A DNA stretch of 64,000 bases from an uncultured Lachnospiraceae bacterium (lineage in GTDB: Bacteria; Bacillota; Clostridia; Lachnospirales; Lachnospiraceae). The stretch spans positions 39,444-103,443 of the forward strand of contig CAJTXP010000001.1 in the NCBI GenBank assembly GCA_910583615.1, given 5' to 3'. Shown here in pieces: positions 59,146 to 64,000 of this stretch (the first letter of the stretch is position 1; each line of letters starts with the position of its first letter). The translations under genes were made by a program, and so were the position numbers. Below the pieces are notes generated by a model. That model made no database searches. It had not been told where the DNA came from and saw only the letters and a program-made list of their open reading frames with translations.

Positions 59146-60539
59146 TTCTTTCCTCCGTTCTTCTGATCTTTTTCTTCAAACTCCGTGGCGTAAGTCATGA
59201 TTTCCTGCTGCTTTAACTGATTGATCAGATTGTAGATCTCCACCTTGGCAGCCACATCAATTCCTCTTGTGGGTTCGTCAAATATGATAACCCTGGATGC
59301 TCTTGCCAGCCATTTTCCAATGACAATCTTCTGTTGATTGCCGCCGGAAAGCGTTCCTGCGTCCACACCTCTTCCGGCCAGTTTCACTTTCAGGTTTTGA
59401 ATTGCCACGTCGACAAGATTCTTTTTCTTTTTTTCACTTAGAACCCCTGCCCTTGTACAAAGCTGATCCATATTGGTCAGCGCCAGGTTGTCTTCCACGC
59501 TTAGATTGACGCAAAGCCCATCCTTTTTCCGGTCTTCGGGAATCAAAACGATCCCGGACCGAATCGCATCCAGAGGACTGCGTATTGACAGCTGCTTTCC
59601 GTCCAGAAAGACAGCCCCTGATTCCAGAGGATCCGCCCCGAAAATTGCCCTGGTTGTCTCTGTTCTGCCCGCTCCCATCAGTCCGGCAATTCCAAGCACC
59701 TCCCCCTCGTACAGGACAAAGCTGACATTTTTTACGGCCTTTCCGGATTTCAGATTCTGCACCTCAAAGATTTTCTTTCCCCTGCTGCATCTTACACGGG
59801 GAAACTGTTCTTTGACCTCCCGGCCGACCATGTGCCTGATCAGTTCGTCCATCTTCACATCTTTAAAATCCATGGATGTGATGTATTCCCCGTCCCTCAT
59901 AACCGTTACCCGGTCCACGATATGCTGCAGTTCATCCAGCCGATGAGAAATGTAGACGATACCGCAGCCTTCCGAACGAAGCTGCCGTATGATCCGAAAC
60001 AGGTCTTCAATCTCCTTATCCGTCAGTGCGGAAGTCGGCTCGTCCATAATAATGATCTTCGCATTGGAAGATACTGCTTTGGCGATCTCCACCAGCTGCT
60101 GCCTCGAAACCGGCAGATCACCGACAACCGCCGCCGGATCAATGTCCAGCCCAAGCTTTTGCAGGATGCGTCCGGCCTCCGCATTCATGCCGCTTTTGTC
60201 GAGCAGCCAGCCCTTTTTCTTCTCCCGCCCCAGAAAAATATTTTCCGCAACTGTCAGATGCCCGCACATGTTCAGTTCCTGATGAATAATCTCAATGCCC
60301 ATCCCCTGTGCTGCCTTCGGCGTCAGATTGCCCTGCTCCTTTCCAAACAGCCGGTACGTGCCGGAGTCACGTGTGTACACGCCGCTCATGATTTTCATAA
60401 GCGTGGATTTTCCGGCGCCGTTTTCTCCCAGCAACGCCAGCACCTCTCCGGCCCTTAAGCGAAAAGAGACGTCTTTCAGAACTCTGACTCCTGAAAAGGA
60501 TTTCGTGATATGTTCCATTTCCACGATATAATCCCCCAT
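59142..60539 (-). CDS. Sugar ABC transporter ATPase (RbsA-like) with a C-terminal internal deletion
   Basis: 465 aa with two ABC domains; relatives have about 500. First domain: GENGAGKST, signature VSRQQLVEIAKAVS, Walker B IIIMDEPTSAL. Second domain: GLMGAGRTE, signature GTLSGGNQQKIVIGKWLARA, Walker B VIIFDEPTRGIDV. After NLINQLK the sequence jumps to QQEIMTYATEFEEKD, skipping about 40 residues that include the SSELPE switch region. The second site may be impaired. First gene of the operon, divergent from the AraC gene. Confidence 0.88.
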   Translation of the reverse strand: MGDYIVEMEHITKSFSGVRVLKDVSFRLRAGEVLALLGENGAGKSTLMKIMSGVYTRDSGTYRLFGKEQGNLTPKAAQGMGIEIIHQELNMCGHLTVAENIFLGREKKKGWLLDKSGMNAEAGRILQKLGLDIDPAAVVGDLPVSRQQLVEIAKAVSSNAKIIIMDEPTSALTDKEIEDLFRIIRQLRSEGCGIVYISHRLDELQHIVDRVTVMRDGEYITSMDFKDVKMDELIRHMVGREVKEQFPRVRCSRGKKIFEVQNLKSGKAVKNVSFVLYEGEVLGIAGLMGAGRTETTRAIFGADPLESGAVFLDGKQLSIRSPLDAIRSGIVLIPEDRKKDGLCVNLSVEDNLALTNMDQLCTRAGVLSEKKKKNLVDVAIQNLKVKLAGRGVDAGTLSGGNQQKIVIGKWLARASRVIIFDEPTRGIDVAAKVEIYNLINQLKQQEIMTYATEFEEKDQKNGGKK

Positions 60540-60570
60540 TTTTCTTCCTCCTTCTCTTTATTTTTCGTAC

Positions 60571-60599
60571 TTTATGATACTCGGAAAGCATGATATAAT
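60571..60599 (+). promoter_or_regulatory. Promoter of the AraC gene at 60704
   Basis: TTTATG (60571-60576), 17 bp, TATAAT (60594-60599). It would start transcription near 60606 and give a leader of about 100 bases carrying a terminator-like hairpin. Confidence 0.55.
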
Positions 60600-60624
60600 A
60601 TATAAAGATCATGTCTGCAATTAT

Positions 60625-60655
60625 AAAAAAACGGACGATATCTGTCCGTTTTTTT
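60625..60655 (+). terminator. Terminator-like hairpin in the AraC leader
   Basis: AAAAAAACGGAC and GTCCGTTTTTTT form a 12-bp stem with a seven-base loop, the T-run being part of the stem end. It lies between the predicted promoter and the GTG at 60704, so it could work as an attenuator or as a terminator shielding divergent transcription. Confidence 0.65.
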
Positions 60656-60703
60656 ATTTCAGGAGAAAGATTTTCGGGCTTGTTGTATAAGGGGGAGTTG
60701 ACT

Positions 60704-61582
60704 GTGAGTTTATTCATTATAGATGACAATCAGGTAGAACAGATCCATGGGATGACTGCAGAATATCCCTACTGTATGATTATCAGTGATATGACTGCTT
60801 TTACGGTTCCCTGGCACTGGCATGAAGAACTGGAACTTGGTTATGTGGAAACGGGCGTCAATATCATTCAGACAGATAACGCTTCTTACACGATCCATCA
60901 GGGAGAAGGATTTTTCATCAATTCCAATGTCATGGACACAAAGTTGAATGGAATTCCCGGTGAAGTAACCATTGAGGTAAATCATCTGTTCCACCCTTAT
61001 TTTCTGGGCGGACATTTTCAAAGCCGGTTCTTTCGAAAATACATCAATCCCGTTATCAACAATCGTCAGATTGAGGTTCATGTTATACGGGATATGACCG
61101 CACCAGGAGAAAAGATTTTGAAAAATTTAAAATTTCTGAAACAGATCCAGGAAAAAGAAAATCAGGAATTTCAGACAAGAAATCTACTGTCGGAAACATG
61201 GCTGCTGCTCATGGATGAGCTGGAACAATCCTGCGGGCATTCACAGCTCCCGGAAAATAACCAGCATCGAATACGTGCAATGATCTCGTTTATCCACCAC
61301 CATTATCCGGAAAAGCTGTCGCTGAAGGACATTGCATCTTCTGCGAACATCAGCGAAAGAGAAGCAAGCCGCTGTTTTAAAAAGCACCTGAAGAAATCCC
61401 CCTGCGATTACCTGACAACTTACCGTCTGGAAGAGGCCAGAAAACTGTTATTCCAGACGGAGTTGACTGTCACGGAGATCGGATATCGGACGGGCTTTTC
61501 CACAAGCGCTCATTTTGGGCAGGTATTCCGCAGGGCTTTTGGCATGAGTCCTCTGGAATACCGCGCGTCACATATCAGATAA
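60704..61582 (+). CDS. AraC family regulator of the sugar ABC operon
   Basis: 292 aa. The GTG at 60704 follows GGGGGAG by six bases and gives the N-terminus SLFIIDDNQVEQIHG, matching the paralogue at 52167. Cupin FTVPWHWHEELELGYVETG; C-terminal helix-turn-helix pair SLKDIASSANISEREASRCF and VTEIGYRTGFSTSAHFGQVF. Divergent from the transporter operon, its probable target. Its end overlaps the convergent metY gene by 15 bp. Confidence 0.9.
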   Translation: MSLFIIDDNQVEQIHGMTAEYPYCMIISDMTAFTVPWHWHEELELGYVETGVNIIQTDNASYTIHQGEGFFINSNVMDTKLNGIPGEVTIEVNHLFHPYFLGGHFQSRFFRKYINPVINNRQIEVHVIRDMTAPGEKILKNLKFLKQIQEKENQEFQTRNLLSETWLLLMDELEQSCGHSQLPENNQHRIRAMISFIHHHYPEKLSLKDIASSANISEREASRCFKKHLKKSPCDYLTTYRLEEARKLLFQTELTVTEIGYRTGFSTSAHFGQVFRRAFGMSPLEYRASHIR

Positions 61583-62902
61583 TCCTGGACTGAGTTTTAC
61601 CGCCTCAAACGCCGCCTCCAGCGCCGCGATCAGATCCTCCGCTTTCTCAATGCCGATGGAAAGACGGATGGTGTTCGGCCGGATGCCCTGATCCAGCAGT
61701 TCTTCCTCCGTGCACTGGCTGTGAGTGGTGGTCGCCGGATGGATGACGAGAGATTTGACGTCCGCCACATTGGCCAGCAGGGAGAAGATCGCCAGATGGT
61801 CGATGAAGTTCTGGGCAGTCTTCGCGTCTCCCTTAATCTCGAAGGTGAAGATCGATCCGCCTCCGTTCGGCAGGTATTTTTGATACAGTTCATGGCTGGG
61901 CTCGCTCTCCAGCGACGGATGATGGACCGCTTCCACCTGGGGATGTTCTGATAAATATTTCACGATCTTCAGCGCATTGCTCACATGGCGTTCTACGCGA
62001 AGGGACAGGGTCTCCAGCCCCTGCAGGAAGAGGAACGCATGGAACGGAGAAAGCGTCGCTCCGGTATCCCGCAGCAGGACCGCACGGATATAGGTCACAA
62101 AAGCGGCCGCGCCCACTGCGTCAGCAAAAGACACTCCATGATAGCTGGGGTTGGGTTCCGAGATCCACGGATAGTTCCCGGACGCTTTCCAGTCAAACCT
62201 GCCGCTGTCAACGATCACGCCGCCGATGGCCGTTCCGTGGCCACCGATGAATTTGGTGGCCGAGTGGACTACAATGTCCGCGCCGTATTCGATGGGCCGC
62301 ACCAGATAAGGCGTCGCAAAGGTAGAATCCACTACCAGCGGGATCTGATGCCGGTGAGCGACCTTTGCCAGTTCTTCCAGATCCGCCAGATTCGAGTTGG
62401 GATTGCCCAGCGTCTCCACAAAGATCGCTTTTGTATTCTCCCGGATCGCCGCCTCAAAGGAACCTTCCACCTGCGGGTCCACAAAGGTTGTCGTCACTCC
62501 GTTCGTCTGCGGCAGCGTATGGGCCAGCAGATTATAAGTTCCGCCGTAGATGGTCTTCGATGCCACGATATGTTCTCCTGATTTCGCCAGCGTCTGGAAC
62601 GTGTAGGAGATGGCCGCCGCGCCGGAAGCCACTGCCAGCGCCGCCACGCCACCCTCCAGAGACGCGATCCTCTGCTCGAAGATGTCCTGCGTGGGATTCG
62701 TCAGCCTGCCGTAGATATTTCCTGCGTCCTTCAGGCCGAAACGATCCGCCGCATGCTGCGAATCATGGAATACATAGGATGTGGTTGCATAGATCGGAAC
62801 CGCTCTTGCATCCGTAACCGGGTCAGCCTGCTCCTGTCCGATATGTAACTGTCTGGTCTCAAACGCCCAGTTTCTGGAATCTCTGATATTTTTCTCTGCC
62901 AT
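61568..62902 (-). CDS. metY: O-acetylhomoserine sulfhydrylase (MetY-like)
   Basis: 444 aa PLP enzyme of the Cys/Met metabolism family. It makes homocysteine from O-acetylhomoserine and sulfide. N-terminal FETRQLHIGQEQADPVTDAR AVPIYATTSY; pyridoxal Lys in VVHSATKFIGGHGTAIGG. The length of about 430-445 aa separates MetY from the shorter MetB class. GGAGG precedes the ATG at 62902. Single gene, with a palindrome on its promoter. Confidence 0.92.
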   Translation of the reverse strand: MAEKNIRDSRNWAFETRQLHIGQEQADPVTDARAVPIYATTSYVFHDSQHAADRFGLKDAGNIYGRLTNPTQDIFEQRIASLEGGVAALAVASGAAAISYTFQTLAKSGEHIVASKTIYGGTYNLLAHTLPQTNGVTTTFVDPQVEGSFEAAIRENTKAIFVETLGNPNSNLADLEELAKVAHRHQIPLVVDSTFATPYLVRPIEYGADIVVHSATKFIGGHGTAIGGVIVDSGRFDWKASGNYPWISEPNPSYHGVSFADAVGAAAFVTYIRAVLLRDTGATLSPFHAFLFLQGLETLSLRVERHVSNALKIVKYLSEHPQVEAVHHPSLESEPSHELYQKYLPNGGGSIFTFEIKGDAKTAQNFIDHLAIFSLLANVADVKSLVIHPATTTHSQCTEEELLDQGIRPNTIRLSIGIEKAEDLIAALEAAFEAVKLSPGLSDM

Positions 62903-62948
62903 TTTTATTTCCTCCGAATTTTCTTTGTTTTCTGAATTTCTGTAAACA

Positions 62949-62984
62949 TACTATCATAGTAGGTTTTCTTTGTCTAATACGCAA
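62949..62984 (-). promoter_or_regulatory. metY promoter with palindromic operator
   Basis: On the minus strand TTGCGT (62984-62979), 17 bp, TACTAT (62961-62956). TACTATCATAGTA (62949-62961) is a perfect palindrome covering the -10 box. It likely binds a repressor of methionine/cysteine genes; no S-box or T-box sequence is seen. Confidence 0.6.
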
Positions 62985-63021
62985 AAAAAATACCCGGTTA
63001 TAGAATGAAACTATAGCTGGG
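62983..63021 (-). terminator. Terminator-like hairpin upstream of metY
   Basis: CCCAGCTATAG and CTATAACCGGG pair with two mismatches and are followed on the minus strand by T8. It lies before the metY promoter, so it would stop transcription entering from the rpiR side. Confidence 0.5.
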
Positions 63022-63055
63022 ATGTCCAAAGCGCAATTCAAATTTTGGAACCTTG

Positions 63056-63084
63056 TTGCAAACCACGCATCTCTGCTTTACAAT
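63056..63084 (+). promoter_or_regulatory. Promoter of the rpiR-type gene
   Basis: TTGCAA (63056-63061), 17 bp, TACAAT (63079-63084). Downstream at 63117-63146 a partly symmetric CAGAT..GTTTCtacgGAAAC..ATCTG sequence could be an operator for autoregulation. Confidence 0.55.
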
Positions 63085-63189
63085 CATTTTATAAAAACCA
63101 GAACATGAAAAAGCATCAGATCCGTTTCTACGGAAACGTAAATCTGTTCCTGTCCCATTATATCATGGAAAGGGAAAGGAAAAAACGCC

Positions 63190-64000
63190 ATGCTGATTTC
63201 ACAGAAGATCGAACAGATGATCCGCTATACGCAGGATGCCCAGAAAAATATAGGAGAATTTCTGCTCAGCGAAAAACAGCGTCTCTCAGATTATACGATG
63301 CAGGAAATTGCGGATGCAACCTTCTCTTCCAAGCCGACACTGGTACGGATTGCCAAAAAGCTTGGATTTTCCGGATGGAATGACCTTATGGCGGCTTATA
63401 AAGAGGAAGTACGCTATATGGCCACGCACAAAAATGATGCGGACGTCAATCAGCCATTTACCAGTGAAGAATCACCGCTGGAGATCGCGGGAAAAATCGG
63501 AGCCGTGAACCAGGAAAGCATCCAGGAAACGCTTCAGCTGCTGGATCAGGACGCTCTGGAACAGGCAGTGGAGATTCTGCTCAAGGCCCGCCGGATCTGT
63601 ATCTTCGGAATCAGCATCAATTATTTTATGGGAGAGCTTTTTCAGCACAAAATGATTCTGATCGGACGTCCGGTGGAAATTATCGCACAGGCGGAGCAGC
63701 GTTTTCAGGCGGAATCCATGATCCGAAAAGACTGCGCGATCCTGATCTCCTATTCTGGCAATGAAAAGGGAAGAAATCCGACTTCCGTGATTCCGAATCT
63801 GGAAAAACATCAGGTACCAATCATCGGCATCACCAGCATGGGAGACAATCTGCTTCGTCAGCATGCTGACTGCACGCTGACCATCGCTTCCCGCGAAAAA
63901 CTGTATTCCAAGATCGGCTCCTTCGCCACCGAAACATCCATCATGTTTCTTCTGGATATGCTGTATGCCTGTTATTTTGCCAAAAATTACGATAGAAATA
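63190..64000 (+). CDS. MurR/RpiR family regulator (runs off the window)
   Basis: At least 270 aa; the 3' end is outside the window. The N-terminal helix-turn-helix reads MQEIADATFSSKPTLVRIAK KLGFSGWNDL. It is followed by a SIS sugar-isomerase-like domain (RRICIFGISINYFMGELFQH ... CAILISYSGNEKGRN) that senses phosphosugars. The ATG at 63190 follows an AAAGGAAA site. Its targets probably lie further downstream. Confidence 0.9.
   Translation, partial: MLISQKIEQMIRYTQDAQKNIGEFLLSEKQRLSDYTMQEIADATFSSKPTLVRIAKKLGFSGWNDLMAAYKEEVRYMATHKNDADVNQPFTSEESPLEIAGKIGAVNQESIQETLQLLDQDALEQAVEILLKARRICIFGISINYFMGELFQHKMILIGRPVEIIAQAEQRFQAESMIRKDCAILISYSGNEKGRNPTSVIPNLEKHQVPIIGITSMGDNLLRQHADCTLTIASREKLYSKIGSFATETSIMFLLDMLYACYFAKNYDRN

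Noticed and set aside
62903..63055. SAM (S-box) riboswitch upstream of metY
   Set aside because: No conserved S-box helices were found; only a palindrome and a simple hairpin are present.
63117..63146. Perfect operator upstream of the rpiR gene
   Set aside because: The two nested half-repeats have different centres, so symmetry is only partial; kept as a note in the promoter entry.

Overview
The window looks like a chromosomal segment of a gut-type Lachnospiraceae/Clostridia bacterium. This is inferred from gene content and style: GGAGG-type ribosome binding sites, VanW, DUF3784, BlaI, PBECR4 and KilA-N families, several AraC-type sugar regulators, MATE pumps, and PTS and ABC sugar loci with intracellular glycosidases. 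No rRNA, tRNA or CRISPR array was seen.

Layout. 0.2-5 kb: WYL regulator, DUF3592 membrane protein, uracil-DNA glycosylase and a VanW protein, ending in a truncated acetyltransferase butted against a broken KAP NTPase. 5.6-6.7 kb: an 880-bp IS5-type element inserted in an older gene. 6.8-11.9 kb: a compact cluster CooC-like ATPase / MoxR ATPase / VWA protein / zinc-ribbon peptide / DUF3786, divergent from a TetR regulator. It resembles a metallocofactor-insertion chaperone set, but no target enzyme is next to it. 12-17.6 kb: beta-glucoside PTS plus GH1 enzyme, divergent AraC regulator (frameshifted) and an M20 peptidase with an internal deletion. 18-23.4 kb: a gene graveyard with RhuM, EamA and KilA-N fragments and an AbiEi-type antitoxin homologue coupled to unknown proteins. 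23.4-31.9 kb: S8 protease, two MATE pumps with MerR- and MarR-type control signals, and TraX.

32-43.2 kb is a galacto-oligosaccharide locus: GH53, a 611-aa unrecognised enzyme-like protein, MalF/MalG permeases, an internally deleted binding protein, a LacI regulator and a GH42 beta-galactosidase. A PIN toxin-antitoxin pair sits between the lacI gene and a second, 94% identical copy of its 3' end. 43.7-47.7 kb: DUF1538 membrane protein with a tandem P-II-like protein, then a 2TM K+ channel with a cytoplasmic nucleotide-binding region. 48-52 kb: small secreted Cys/His-rich protein, BlaI with a broken BlaR1, and a second VanW protein. 52-61.6 kb is a sugar or sugar-alcohol catabolic island: two related AraC regulators, iron alcohol dehydrogenase, Gfo/Idh/MocA dehydrogenase, and a ribose-type ABC transporter with aldose epimerase and a frameshifted D-lyxose isomerase. 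The end holds metY and the start of an RpiR regulator.

The most unusual observation is an 81-bp non-coding hairpin element present twice (22809-22889 and 38962-39042). Each copy is flanked by ATATA and lies inside an otherwise recognisable gene (KilA-N-type and PBECR4), and removing 86 bp restores the reading frame in both. The window is also rich in single-base frameshifts and in-frame internal deletions (AraC, lyxose isomerase, M20 peptidase, binding protein, sugar ABC ATPase). This means either an eroding genome or sequence/assembly error, and raw reads are needed to tell.
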